A stretch of DNA of 64,000 nt from Flagellimonas_B algarum (GCF_040513375.1 NZ_JBEVTG010000004.1:22162-86161); one strand, 5' to 3'. Positions 44,096-51,688 are shown, counted from the first letter of the stretch. Notes: generated by a model from the letters alone, not told the origin. Numbers and translations: made by a program.

Positions 44096-44950
44096 TTGAA
44101 ACGTTTAAGACCTCATTTCAATCTCGACAAAAGGGAACGGAATGGGGTCTTTTTTTTGTTGCTGCTTTTGTTCCTTGTCCAAGGGGTTTGGTTTGGTACC
44201 CGGTCCAAACCCAAACAAAGCGATCATTCCCTCTTGTATCTCGATACGGTTGCACAAGCCCGATACGACAGCCTGTCTGTATTGCGTTTCAAACAGCGGG
44301 AGCCCTATCGTTTGAATCCGAATTTCTTGACCGATGCGAAAGGCTATGCGCTCGGCATTCCCGTTACGGCCATGGATAAACTCCTTGCATTCCGGAAAAC
44401 AGGTGGTTTTGTAAATTCCCTCGAGGGGTTCCAAGCGCTTACCGGGGTTTCCGATGAGTTGTTGGAAACCTTAGCGGTGCACTTCAGGTTTCCGGAGTTT
44501 ACCTCTAAAAACCCAAGACGGAAAGGCAAAGCTTCAAGGTCGGAAAAAATAGTGCCTTCCGATCTAAACCTTGCGACCCCAGAGGCTTTGACCAGCATCC
44601 GGGGAATTGGAAAGGTTTTGTCGCAGCGCATCGTAAAGTACCGTGAATTATTGGGTGGATTTTTGGTCAATGCACAGTTGTATGAAGTGTATGGTCTTGA
44701 ACCCGAGGTGGTCGAACGATGCCTTGCCAGGTATCAGGTATTGCAAGCGCCCCAAATCGAAAAAATACCACTTAATGAAGCAACAGTGAAAGAACTTTCC
44801 CGTTTGGTATATATCGACTATGGGTTGGCCCGTCGTATGGTCGCCTACCGTCAAGCGCGGGGACGCATCGGATCTTTCGAAGAATTGTTTGATCTTGAAG
44901 GGTTTCCGGTAAACAAAATCGACATAATTCAATTATATTTGTCCCTTTAA
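44096..44950 (+). CDS. Helix-hairpin-helix protein (ComEA-like)
   Basis: 284 residues from a TTG at 44096 (MKRLRPHFNLDKRERNG); no ATG is suitable. One transmembrane segment (about 20-38) is followed by three helix-hairpin-helix units: GGFVNSLEGFQALTGVSDEL, LNLATPEALTSIRGIGKVL and LNEATVKELSRLVYIDYGLA. This is the architecture of ComEA-like DNA-binding proteins, here with extra repeats. It may bind DNA outside the membrane; a role in DNA uptake is an inference. One base separates it from the acyl-CoA dehydrogenase gene. Confidence 0.82.
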   Translation: MKRLRPHFNLDKRERNGVFFLLLLLFLVQGVWFGTRSKPKQSDHSLLYLDTVAQARYDSLSVLRFKQREPYRLNPNFLTDAKGYALGIPVTAMDKLLAFRKTGGFVNSLEGFQALTGVSDELLETLAVHFRFPEFTSKNPRRKGKASRSEKIVPSDLNLATPEALTSIRGIGKVLSQRIVKYRELLGGFLVNAQLYEVYGLEPEVVERCLARYQVLQAPQIEKIPLNEATVKELSRLVYIDYGLARRMVAYRQARGRIGSFEELFDLEGFPVNKIDIIQLYLSL

Positions 44951-44951
44951 A

Positions 44952-46124
44952 ATGCCTGAAATGATTACGGATACCTTATCCACTATTAACTTCGATTATT
45001 CAGAGACCCAAAAGATGGTCGCGGAATCCGCCAAGGAATTCGCAGAGCAGTACATCCGTCCGTTCGTGATGGAGTGGGACGAGGCCCAGACCTTTCCGGT
45101 CGAGGTCTTTAAAAAAGCCGGTGAAATGGGCTTTATGGGAGTGCTGGTTCCCGAATCCCTAGGGGGGTCCGGACTGGGATACCATGAATACGTCGCCATT
45201 ATTGAAGAAATTTCAAAGGTCGATCCGTCGATAGGCCTTTCCGTAGCCGCACACAATTCGCTATGTACCAATCACATCCTTTCTTTCGGCAACGAAGAAC
45301 AGCGACAACGCTGGGTACCCAAATTGGCGACAGCCGAATGGATCGGTGCTTGGGGGCTTACCGAACATAATACCGGTTCTGATGCAGGGGGTATGAACAC
45401 CACCGCCGTTAAAGATGGGGATCATTGGATCCTGAATGGGGCTAAAAATTTTATCACCCACGGTAAATCAGGCGACATCGCGGTCGTAATAGCCAGGACG
45501 GGTGAGAAGGGTGACAGCCACGGCATGACCGCTTTTGCCATTGAAAAAGGTACTCCTGGGTTTTCAAGCGGTAAGAAAGAGGATAAATTGGGGATGCGGG
45601 CCAGTGAGACCGCTGAGTTGATTTTTTCCGATTGCCGGATCTCTGACGATAATCGTTTGGGAGCGGTCGGGGATGGCTTTATCCAATCCATGAAAATTTT
45701 GGACGGTGGTCGGATTTCCATTGGTGCCCTTTCCTTGGGTATCGCCAAAGGGGCTTATTCGGCAGCTTTGAAATATGCCAAGGAACGCGTACAGTTTGGA
45801 AAACCGATCAGTGCGTTTCAAGGGGTTTCCTTTAAGTTGGCCGATATGGCTACCGAAATCGAAGCTTCGGAGCTGTTGTTGCACAAGGCGGCCTTTTTGA
45901 AGAATCAAGGAAGAAAAGTGACCACCATGGGGGCGATGTCGAAGATGTATGCCTCAGAGGTCTGTGTCAAGGTAGCCAACGATGCCGTTCAAATTCACGG
46001 CGGATATGGATATACCAAAGATTTTCCGGTCGAGAAGTTTTACCGGGATAGCAAGTTGTGCACCATTGGTGAAGGCACGACCGAAATACAGAAAGTAGTG
46101 ATTTCAAAAAATATTTTGAAGTAA
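44952..46124 (+). CDS. Acyl-CoA dehydrogenase
   Basis: 390 residues, full-length FAD-dependent acyl-CoA dehydrogenase. AWGLTEHNTGSDAGG and QIHGGYGYTKDFPVEKFYRD are the two family signatures; the catalytic Glu sits in GEGTTEIQ near the C-terminus. Length and motifs fit the short/medium-chain or butyryl-CoA branch. It catalyses the first step of beta-oxidation. No electron-transfer flavoprotein gene is adjacent. Confidence 0.93.
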   Translation: MPEMITDTLSTINFDYSETQKMVAESAKEFAEQYIRPFVMEWDEAQTFPVEVFKKAGEMGFMGVLVPESLGGSGLGYHEYVAIIEEISKVDPSIGLSVAAHNSLCTNHILSFGNEEQRQRWVPKLATAEWIGAWGLTEHNTGSDAGGMNTTAVKDGDHWILNGAKNFITHGKSGDIAVVIARTGEKGDSHGMTAFAIEKGTPGFSSGKKEDKLGMRASETAELIFSDCRISDDNRLGAVGDGFIQSMKILDGGRISIGALSLGIAKGAYSAALKYAKERVQFGKPISAFQGVSFKLADMATEIEASELLLHKAAFLKNQGRKVTTMGAMSKMYASEVCVKVANDAVQIHGGYGYTKDFPVEKFYRDSKLCTIGEGTTEIQKVVISKNILK

Positions 46125-46141
46125 TGCTTTCATTGCGAAAC

Positions 46142-46157
46142 TAGATTTGTATATTTG
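46142..46157 (+). promoter_or_regulatory. rpsU promoter boxes
   Basis: Two tandem TAnnTTTG matches, TAGATTTG (46142-46149) and TATATTTG (46150-46157), the second followed by CAC. They lie 35 bases upstream of the rpsU ATG. No TTG sits at the ideal distance for either. Confidence 0.5.
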
Positions 46158-46173
46158 CACACCAAAATTTTAA

Positions 46174-46184
46174 AGAAAGGAGGT
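46174..46184 (+). promoter_or_regulatory. Exceptional Shine-Dalgarno sequence of rpsU
   Basis: AGAAAGGAGGT ends 8 bases before the ATG and is complementary over 11 bases to the usual 16S 3' tail ACCTCCTTTCT. Other genes in this window lack such a site. Work on Flavobacterium johnsoniae ribosomes shows that bS21 and neighbouring proteins sequester the anti-SD, and that rpsU keeps a strong SD for autoregulation; this sequence fits that model. Confidence 0.9.
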
Positions 46185-46192
46185 TGTAGTCC

Positions 46193-46387
46193 ATGTTAAT
46201 TATACCAGTAAAAGAAGGAGAGAACATCGATAGGGCCCTGAAGCGGTTCAAACGTAAATTTGATAAAACAGGTACGATGCGTCAGTTGCGAAGCCGACAG
46301 CAATTCACCAAACCTTCTGTGAAGCGACGTGCCGAAATCCAAAAAGCACAGTACATCCAACACTTGAGGGACGGAGAGGAAATCTAG
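46193..46387 (+). CDS. rpsU: 30S ribosomal protein S21
   Basis: 64 residues, standard bS21: MLIIPVKEGENIDRALKRFK at the start and a basic C-terminal helix. In Bacteroidota this protein helps hide the anti-Shine-Dalgarno sequence of 16S rRNA. The gene is monocistronic: own promoter boxes upstream and a strong terminator 27 bases after the stop. Its strong SD suggests that ribosomes lacking bS21 preferentially translate it. Confidence 0.97.
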   Translation: MLIIPVKEGENIDRALKRFKRKFDKTGTMRQLRSRQQFTKPSVKRRAEIQKAQYIQHLRDGEEI

Positions 46388-46413
46388 TCCCCTAGCGTTC
46401 AATCATAAAATCA

Positions 46414-46440
46414 AAGCCTTGCTATCGCAAGGCTTTTTTT
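46414..46440 (+). terminator. rpsU terminator
   Basis: Perfect 9-bp stem AAGCCTTGC / GCAAGGCTT (46414-46422, 46427-46435) with a 4-base loop and a run of T, a canonical intrinsic terminator. Confidence 0.93.
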
Positions 46441-46482
46441 ATGGCTACAAGTGTTCCATTGCCTTTTATGTACCTTTGAATC

Positions 46483-47373
46483 ATGGATTTGGATGCCTTT
46501 ATTGCCTACTTGCAGCATGAGAAAAACTATTCGATGCATACGGTCAAGGCCTACAAAGGTGATTTAGACGCCTTTATGGCCTTTGGCCTTGATAAGTTCC
46601 AGCTGAAGGATGCCACTGAGATCAACTACCCCATGATCCGCAGCTGGGTAGTCGAATTGGTCGGACAAGGAACCACCAACCGGTCGATCAACCGAAAGAT
46701 AGCTTCTTTAAAAGCCTATTTTAAGTTTCTTTTGGCCATAGGCACCCTGACTGCCGACCCTTTGGCCAAACACAAAGCCTTAAAGACCAAAAAGCAGGTG
46801 CAGGTGCCTTTTTCCGAAGCGGAGCTTAAGCAAGTGTTGGAGCAGCTCCCTTTCGAAGCCTCGTTCGAAGGCAAGCGTGACAGGGCGATGATCGAGTTGC
46901 TCTATGCAACAGGTATGCGAAGGGCCGAATTGATCGCCCTTAAGATGACAGACATCGATATGGAAAGACAAATGGTCAAGGTATTGGGCAAACGGAACAA
47001 AGAGCGCATCATACCGGTTTTGGACACCACGAAAATGACTTTGAAGGAGTATCTGGATGCGCGCGAACTACTGCCCGAAATCGCTGATCCAAGCTATTTG
47101 TTTTTAACCAAAACGGGTCACAAAATCTATGAAACACTTGTTTATAGGGTTATAAATAAGTATTTTAGTATGGTCTCCCCCAAGGCAAAAAGGAGTCCGC
47201 ATATCGTTAGACACACCTTCGCGACCCATTTGCTCAATGAGGGAGCCGACCTGAATACGGTCAAGGAATTACTGGGCCATTCAAGCTTGGCGTCAACACA
47301 AGTCTATACCCATAATAGTATTGCCGAGCTAAAAAAAGCACATCTAGCTGCCCATCCTAGGAGTAAGGAATAG
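46483..47373 (+). CDS. Tyrosine recombinase, XerC/XerD family
   Basis: 296 residues, the length of chromosomal Xer proteins. N-terminal core-binding domain (about 3-90) and catalytic domain with Arg146/147 in TGMRRAEL, His240 and Arg243 in HIVRHTFATHLL, His266 in LLGHSSLAST and the nucleophile Tyr275 in QVYTHNS. It probably resolves chromosome dimers. The position between rpsU and hpf is typical for Bacteroidota and there are no mobile-element features around it, so I regard it as core. Confidence 0.92.
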   Translation: MDLDAFIAYLQHEKNYSMHTVKAYKGDLDAFMAFGLDKFQLKDATEINYPMIRSWVVELVGQGTTNRSINRKIASLKAYFKFLLAIGTLTADPLAKHKALKTKKQVQVPFSEAELKQVLEQLPFEASFEGKRDRAMIELLYATGMRRAELIALKMTDIDMERQMVKVLGKRNKERIIPVLDTTKMTLKEYLDARELLPEIADPSYLFLTKTGHKIYETLVYRVINKYFSMVSPKAKRSPHIVRHTFATHLLNEGADLNTVKELLGHSSLASTQVYTHNSIAELKKAHLAAHPRSKE

Positions 47374-47435
47374 ACCCTCCTTGCCGAAGTTTAACCCGGT
47401 CCGTCCCAAGCGGATCCCAAAAAATTCGAAGTACT

Positions 47436-47738
47436 ATGAAGGTAAACACACAATCCGTAAACTTTGATGCCGATAGGAAGTTGATCGATTTCATCCAAAA
47501 CCGGATGGACAAGCTCGATCTTTTCTACGATAAGGTGATCAGTTCCGACGTGTATTTGAAGGTTGAGAACACCAGTGCAAAGGAAAATAAGATTGTGGAA
47601 ATCAAAGTACATGTTCCGCGCGACAAATTCATTGTCAAAAAGCAATGCAAAAGCTTCGAGGAAGCCATCGATTCGGCATGCAGTTCACTCGAACGCAAAT
47701 TGGTCAAAAAGAAAGAGAAAATGCGGGCTCACGCCTAG
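47436..47738 (+). CDS. hpf: Ribosome hibernation promoting factor, short form
   Basis: 100 residues, HPF/RaiA fold: KVNTQSVNFDADRKLIDFIQ at the start, a central VYLKVENTSAKENKIVEIKV strand pair and a basic C-terminal helix (FEEAIDSACSSLERKLVKKK). The short form lacks the C-terminal dimerisation domain. It binds the 30S decoding region in stationary phase. It precedes the tRNA/tuf operon. Confidence 0.93.
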   Translation: MKVNTQSVNFDADRKLIDFIQNRMDKLDLFYDKVISSDVYLKVENTSAKENKIVEIKVHVPRDKFIVKKQCKSFEEAIDSACSSLERKLVKKKEKMRAHA

Positions 47739-47760
47739 TCAAAATTTTTCTCAAATTATT

Positions 47761-47789
47761 TTGAATACAAAAATAAATCTCTACATTTG
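47761..47789 (+). promoter_or_regulatory. tRNA/tuf operon promoter
   Basis: TTG (47761-47763), 18-base spacer, TACATTTG (47782-47789) followed by CAG, a near-ideal Bacteroidota promoter placed 50 bases before tRNA-Thr. No other TAnnTTTG box lies between it and the first tRNA. Confidence 0.8.
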
Positions 47790-47790
47790 C

Positions 47791-47818
47791 AGTCCGTTAG
47801 AAATAACGGGCTTTTTTT
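47791..47818 (+). terminator. Terminator-like hairpin directly after the tRNA/tuf promoter
   Basis: Stem AGTCCGTTA (47791-47799) / TAACGGGCT (47804-47812, one T-G wobble) with a 4-base loop, then TTTTTTTG. It starts at about the predicted transcription start of the tRNA/tuf operon. It can serve as the hpf terminator, but promoter-initiated transcripts would also have to pass it. Confidence 0.75.
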
Positions 47819-47839
47819 GTGTAAAAAAGGGCTGTAAAA

Positions 47840-47913
47840 GCCGGTATAGCTCAGCTGGCTAGAGCAGCTGATTTGTAATCAGCAGGTCGTGGGTTCGAGT
47901 CCCTCTACCGGCT
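47840..47913 (+). tRNA. tRNA-Thr (anticodon TGT)
   Basis: 74 bases. Acceptor stem GCCGGTA / TACCGGC is perfect; anticodon stem GCTGA / TCAGC around the loop TTTGTAA gives anticodon TGT; T-loop TTCGAGT. CCA is not encoded. First gene of the tRNA-Thr/Tyr/Gly/Thr-tuf cluster. Confidence 0.97.
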
Positions 47914-47935
47914 CGTAAAGTGCTAAAATAAAGGC

Positions 47936-48018
47936 GGGGAGATACTCAAGCGGCCAACGAGGACAGACTGTAAATCTGTTGGTTTTTACCTTCGCAGGTT
48001 CGAATCCTGCTCTCCCCA
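47936..48018 (+). tRNA. tRNA-Tyr (anticodon GTA)
   Basis: 83 bases with the long variable arm of class II tRNAs. Acceptor GGGGAGA / TCTCCCC; anticodon loop CTGTAAA between ACAGA and TCTGT gives GTA. CCA not encoded. Confidence 0.97.
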
Positions 48019-48092
48019 CAACACAAAAAACAACGTTCCGTCCTAAAGTGTTAAAATTTAGGGCTTTTAAGTGAAATATTGAAAATAACAAT

Positions 48093-48165
48093 GCGGGAGT
48101 AGCTCAGTTGGTAGAGCGTCAGCCTTCCAAGCTGAATGTCGCCGGTTCGAACCCGGTCTCCCGCT
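48093..48165 (+). tRNA. tRNA-Gly (anticodon TCC)
   Basis: 73 bases. Acceptor GCGGGAG / CTCCCGC; anticodon stem TCAGC / GCTGA with loop CTTCCAA gives TCC. CCA not encoded. Confidence 0.97.
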
Positions 48166-48181
48166 CAAAGAAAAGATGTCA

Positions 48182-48199
48182 TTCCTGCGAAGGCAGGAG
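48182..48199. repeat. REP-like hairpin between tRNA genes
   Basis: TTCCTGCGAAGGCAGGAG forms a 6-bp stem TCCTGC / GCAGGA with a 4-base loop. It resembles a short hairpin of the CATTCCTGCGAAGGCAGGAATCT type that is dispersed in many bacterial genomes; only one copy is seen in this window. Confidence 0.5.
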
Positions 48200-48233
48200 T
48201 CTCGGCAGTAACGTCGAAGATTCAACACTTTAC

Positions 48234-48305
48234 GCCGGTGTAGCTCAGGGGTAGAGCGTTTCCTTGGTAAGGAAGAGGTCACGGGTTCAAATCCCGTCAT
48301 TGGCT
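48234..48305 (+). tRNA. tRNA-Thr (anticodon GGT)
   Basis: 72 bases. Anticodon stem TTTCC / GGAAG with loop TTGGTAA gives GGT. The acceptor stem GCCGGTG / CATTGGC contains two neighbouring G-U wobbles (positions 4 and 5). CCA not encoded. It lies 47 bases before tuf. Confidence 0.95.
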
Positions 48306-48352
48306 CAAAACGATTTGTACACTAATATAAACTAAGATTAAAATTAATTAAA

Positions 48353-49540
48353 ATGGCAAAGGAAACTTTTGATCGTTCCAAACCGCACCTTAATATCGGT
48401 ACTATTGGACACGTTGATCATGGTAAAACTACATTGACTGCCGCTATTACTACTGTATTGGCGAACGCAGGGTTGTCTGAACTTAGAAGCTTCGATTCAA
48501 TTGATAATGCTCCTGAAGAAAAAGAAAGGGGTATTACCATCAATACGTCGCACGTAGAGTACCAGACTCAAAACCGTCACTACGCACACGTTGACTGTCC
48601 TGGTCACGCCGATTACGTAAAGAACATGGTTACAGGTGCTGCACAGATGGACGGTGCTATCTTGGTTGTTGCCGCTACTGATGGTCCTATGCCTCAGACT
48701 CGTGAGCACATCCTATTGGGTCGTCAGGTCGGTATTCCAAGAATCGTCGTTTTCTTGAACAAAGTCGACATGGTCGATGACGAGGAGTTGTTGGAATTGG
48801 TGGAAATGGAAGTAAGGGAGTTGCTTTCTTTCTATGAGTACGATGGTGACAATGGTCCTGTTGTTTCAGGTTCCGCCTTGGGTGCATTGAACGGTGAGCA
48901 AAAATGGGTCGATACCGTAATGGAATTGATGGCTGCCGTTGATGAGTGGATCGAGCTTCCAGAAAGGGATGTTGAGAAAGACTTCTTGATGCCTGTAGAA
49001 GACGTATTCACCATTACTGGTCGTGGTACCGTTGCTACTGGTCGTATCGAAACTGGAGTTGCCAACACTGGTGATGCCGTCGATATCATCGGTATGGGTG
49101 CTGAGAAATTGGCCTCTACCATTACCGGGGTTGAGATGTTCCGTAAGATTTTGGATCGTGGTGAAGCAGGTGATAACGTAGGTATCCTATTGAGAGGTAT
49201 CGAGAAAAGCGATATCAAAAGAGGTATGGTTATCTGTAAGCCTGGTTCTGTTAAGCCGCACGCCAAATTCAAAGCTGAGGTCTATATCCTTAAGAAAGAA
49301 GAAGGTGGTCGTCACACGCCATTCCACAACAACTACCGTCCACAGTTCTACGTTAGGACTACCGACGTAACAGGTAACATCAACTTGCCTGACGGTGTTG
49401 AAATGGTAATGCCAGGTGATAACTTGACCATTACAGTTGATTTGATCCAGCCTATCGCTTTGAGCGTAGGACTTCGTTTCGCTATCCGTGAAGGTGGTAG
49501 AACCGTAGGTGCCGGTCAGGTTACTGAAATTTTAGATTAA
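48353..49540 (+). CDS. tuf: Elongation factor Tu
   Basis: 395 residues. G1 GHVDHGKT at 19-26, switch and G3 DCPGHADY, G4 NKVDM; three-domain EF-Tu. It delivers aminoacyl-tRNA to the ribosome. The codon use differs from neighbours (many GGT, GAC, CGT codons), as expected for very high expression. It is co-transcribed with four upstream tRNAs and lies before tRNA-Trp and secE. No TAnnTTTG box was seen in the short gap before it. Confidence 0.98.
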   Translation: MAKETFDRSKPHLNIGTIGHVDHGKTTLTAAITTVLANAGLSELRSFDSIDNAPEEKERGITINTSHVEYQTQNRHYAHVDCPGHADYVKNMVTGAAQMDGAILVVAATDGPMPQTREHILLGRQVGIPRIVVFLNKVDMVDDEELLELVEMEVRELLSFYEYDGDNGPVVSGSALGALNGEQKWVDTVMELMAAVDEWIELPERDVEKDFLMPVEDVFTITGRGTVATGRIETGVANTGDAVDIIGMGAEKLASTITGVEMFRKILDRGEAGDNVGILLRGIEKSDIKRGMVICKPGSVKPHAKFKAEVYILKKEEGGRHTPFHNNYRPQFYVRTTDVTGNINLPDGVEMVMPGDNLTITVDLIQPIALSVGLRFAIREGGRTVGAGQVTEILD

Positions 49541-49560
49541 TCATTTTATATCATAGTTTA

Positions 49561-49600
49561 CACTAAAAGGTGTTCCGCTTTTGCGGAATACCTTTAAGTG
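49561..49600 (+). terminator. Long stem-loop after tuf
   Basis: CACTaAAAGGTgTTCCGC and its complement around TTTT form an 18-position stem with two mismatches (49561-49600). It lacks a T-run, so it may be a processing or partial-termination site between tuf and tRNA-Trp/secE. Confidence 0.55.
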
Positions 49601-49609
49601 TAATTATAA

Positions 49610-49682
49610 ACGGGTGTAGCTCAGTTGGTAGAGCACTGGTCTCCAAAACCAGGTGTCGGGAGTTCGAGTCTCTCCTCCCGTG
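49610..49682 (+). tRNA. tRNA-Trp (anticodon CCA)
   Basis: 73 bases; anticodon stem CTGGT / ACCAG with loop CTCCAAA gives CCA. Acceptor ACGGGTG / CTCCCGT has one T-T mismatch at pair 6-67. Unlike the other four tRNAs here, the 3' CCA end is encoded (49683-49685). Position between tuf and secE is the usual bacterial arrangement. Confidence 0.96.
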
Positions 49683-49703
49683 CCAGTAAAGAAAAGTAGT
49701 GAT

Positions 49704-49892
49704 ATGTTGACTTACGTAAAGGAATCTTGGGAAGAATTGAAGAACAATGTGACTTGGTTGAACAGGGAACAGGCATCGAATCTCATGGTTGTGGTAGCGG
49801 TCTTCTCCATTTTGTTCGCCTTGGCGACCTGGGGTGTCGATACCGTTTTCAGTAAGTTGATCAAGTTGTACTTTGATAATCTAATCGGTTAG
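49704..49892 (+). CDS. secE: Preprotein translocase subunit SecE
   Basis: 62 residues from the ATG at 49704 (MLTYVKESWEELKNNVTW), the short single-helix form of SecE. The conserved amphipathic ESWEELKNNVTWLNR and one transmembrane helix are present. It stabilises SecY in the translocon. nusG starts 3 bases after the stop. Confidence 0.95.
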   Translation: MLTYVKESWEELKNNVTWLNREQASNLMVVVAVFSILFALATWGVDTVFSKLIKLYFDNLIG

Positions 49893-49895
49893 GCC

Positions 49896-50447
49896 ATGTC
49901 GGAAGTGTTGGAAAAGAAATGGTATGTAGTCCGAGCGGTCAGTGGTCAAGAAAACAAGATCAAAGGCTATATCGAAAGTGAGGTAGAACGTCATGGTTTT
50001 GCCGACTACTTGGAAGAAGTCTTGGTTCCGACCGAAAAGGTCGTTCAGATCCGAAACGGTAAGAAGATCAATAAAGAGCGTACCTACTTTCCTGGTTACA
50101 TTATGATCAAGGCCAATTTGGGCGGCGAAATGATCCACATTATCCGATCGATTACCAACGTAATCGGGTTTTTGGGTGAGACCAAAGGTGGGGATCCCGT
50201 GCCATTGCGCAAGGCGGAGGTCAATAGGATGTTAGGTAAGGTCGATGAGTTGGCGGTCAATACCGACAATGTGGCCATACCGTTCGTCTTGGGCGAAACG
50301 GTCAAGGTCATCGACGGACCTTTCAACGGATTCAATGGTTCCGTTGAGAAAATCAATGAAGAAAAGCGTAAGCTCGAGGTTATGGTGAAGATCTTCGGTA
50401 GAAAGACCCCATTGGAGTTGAGCTATATGCAAGTAGAAAAAGTTTAA
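49896..50447 (+). CDS. nusG: Transcription termination/antitermination protein NusG
   Basis: 183 residues. The NGN domain begins WYVVRAVSGQENKIK and contains the FPGYIMI segment; the C-terminal KOW domain starts GETVKVIDGPFNGF. It links RNA polymerase with the ribosome or Rho. Located in the standard secE-nusG-rplK order. Confidence 0.97.
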   Translation: MSEVLEKKWYVVRAVSGQENKIKGYIESEVERHGFADYLEEVLVPTEKVVQIRNGKKINKERTYFPGYIMIKANLGGEMIHIIRSITNVIGFLGETKGGDPVPLRKAEVNRMLGKVDELAVNTDNVAIPFVLGETVKVIDGPFNGFNGSVEKINEEKRKLEVMVKIFGRKTPLELSYMQVEKV

Positions 50448-50467
50448 GAAGAGCTGTTACATATATC

Positions 50468-50499
50468 GAAATTGTGTTGCTTCCACTTGATACAATTTC
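50468..50499 (+). promoter_or_regulatory. Inverted repeat in the rplK leader
   Basis: GAAATTGT (50468-50475) and ACAATTTC (50492-50499) form an 8-bp stem with a 16-base loop, 16 bases before rplK. In E. coli L1 represses the L11-L1 message from its leader; a similar role here is only an inference. Confidence 0.4.
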
Positions 50500-50515
50500 A
50501 CATTAATTAGAAACA

Positions 50516-50953
50516 ATGGCAAAAGAAGTAGATAAGGTAGTTAAATTACAAGTTAGGGGAGGTGCCGCGAATCCATCGCCACCGGTCGGACCCGCCTTAG
50601 GTGCTGCCGGTGTCAACATCATGGAGTTCTGTAAGCAATTCAATGCCAGGACCCAAGACAAGCAAGGTAAAGTCTTGCCTGTAGTGATCACCGTGTACAA
50701 AGACAAATCGTTTGAGTTTGTCGTCAAAACACCTCCGGCGGCCGTGCAATTGATGGAAGCAGCAAAGATCAAGAAAGGATCGGGCGAACCTAACCGTGTG
50801 AAATCAGGATCGGTTTCCTGGGATCAAGTCAAGCAGATCGCCGAAGACAAGATGGTCGATTTGAATGCCTTTACCGTCGAGTCGGCAATGAGTATGGTTG
50901 CTGGTACGGCGAGATCCATGGGATTGAAAGTCGCTGGTAAAAGACCTTTTTAA
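50516..50953 (+). CDS. rplK: 50S ribosomal protein L11
   Basis: 145 residues with the L11 start VVKLQVRGGAANPSPPVGPALG and C-terminal AGTARSMGLKV. It forms the GTPase-associated centre stalk base with L10 and L7/L12. First of the rplKAJL series. Confidence 0.98.
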   Translation: MAKEVDKVVKLQVRGGAANPSPPVGPALGAAGVNIMEFCKQFNARTQDKQGKVLPVVITVYKDKSFEFVVKTPPAAVQLMEAAKIKKGSGEPNRVKSGSVSWDQVKQIAEDKMVDLNAFTVESAMSMVAGTARSMGLKVAGKRPF

Positions 50954-50973
50954 GAATCTTAAAGCAATTTCAA

Positions 50974-51663
50974 ATGGCAAGATTGACTAAAAAGCAAAAG
51001 GAGGCGAACGCCAAGATAGATAGGAATAAACTGTATTCCTTAGACGAGGCCTCTGCACTAGTTAAAGAAATAACCAACGTAAAATTCGATGCATCGATCG
51101 ATTTGGCCGTTCGTCTAGGGGTTGACCCGCGAAAAGCCAATCAAATGGTCCGTGGTGTAGTGACCCTGCCCCATGGTACCGGTAAAGATGTAAAGGTTTT
51201 GGCCTTGGTGACCCCAGACAAAGAAGCGGAAGCCAAGGAGGCTGGAGCCGATTTCGTCGGGTTGGATGAATATTTGGATAAGATCAAAGGCGGTTGGACC
51301 GATGTTGACGTTATCGTCACCATGCCAAGCGTTATGGGGAAATTAGGTCCCCTAGGTCGGATTTTGGGTCCGCGTGGTCTGATGCCAAACCCAAAAACAG
51401 GAACGGTAACCATGGAAGTGGGCAAAGCTGTCGCCGATGTTAAAGGAGGTAAAATCGATTTCAAGGTCGACAAGACCGGAATCGTTCACGCCGCTATCGG
51501 AAAAGCGTCTTTTTCGGCCGATAAAATCGCCGGAAACGCCAAGGAGCTTATCGATACATTGGTAAAGATGAAGCCTGCCGCCGCCAAAGGGGTGTATATG
51601 AAGAGCATCTATTTGAGCAGCACCATGAGTCCTAGCGTTCCATTGGATCCGAAAGCAGTTTAA
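50974..51663 (+). CDS. rplA: 50S ribosomal protein L1
   Basis: 229 residues; the two-domain L1 with GPLGRILGPRGLMPNPKTGT signature in the middle. It forms the mobile L1 stalk at the E site and in many bacteria represses its own operon. rplJ follows after 25 bases, too short a space for a classical L10 leader structure. Confidence 0.98.
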   Translation: MARLTKKQKEANAKIDRNKLYSLDEASALVKEITNVKFDASIDLAVRLGVDPRKANQMVRGVVTLPHGTGKDVKVLALVTPDKEAEAKEAGADFVGLDEYLDKIKGGWTDVDVIVTMPSVMGKLGPLGRILGPRGLMPNPKTGTVTMEVGKAVADVKGGKIDFKVDKTGIVHAAIGKASFSADKIAGNAKELIDTLVKMKPAAAKGVYMKSIYLSSTMSPSVPLDPKAV

Positions 51664-51688
51664 TAACGGATAGTCCAAAATTGAAACA

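Noticed and set aside
46483..47373. Tyrosine recombinase as a mark of an integrated mobile element
   Set aside because: Length and motifs fit a chromosomal Xer protein, it lies between core genes rpsU and hpf, and no attachment repeats, transposase or phage genes surround it.
48067..48300. 77-codon minus-strand open frame across tRNA genes
   Set aside because: Overlaps two tRNA genes; translated tRNA sequence (GFEPVTSSLPR-type) is a well-known spurious protein.
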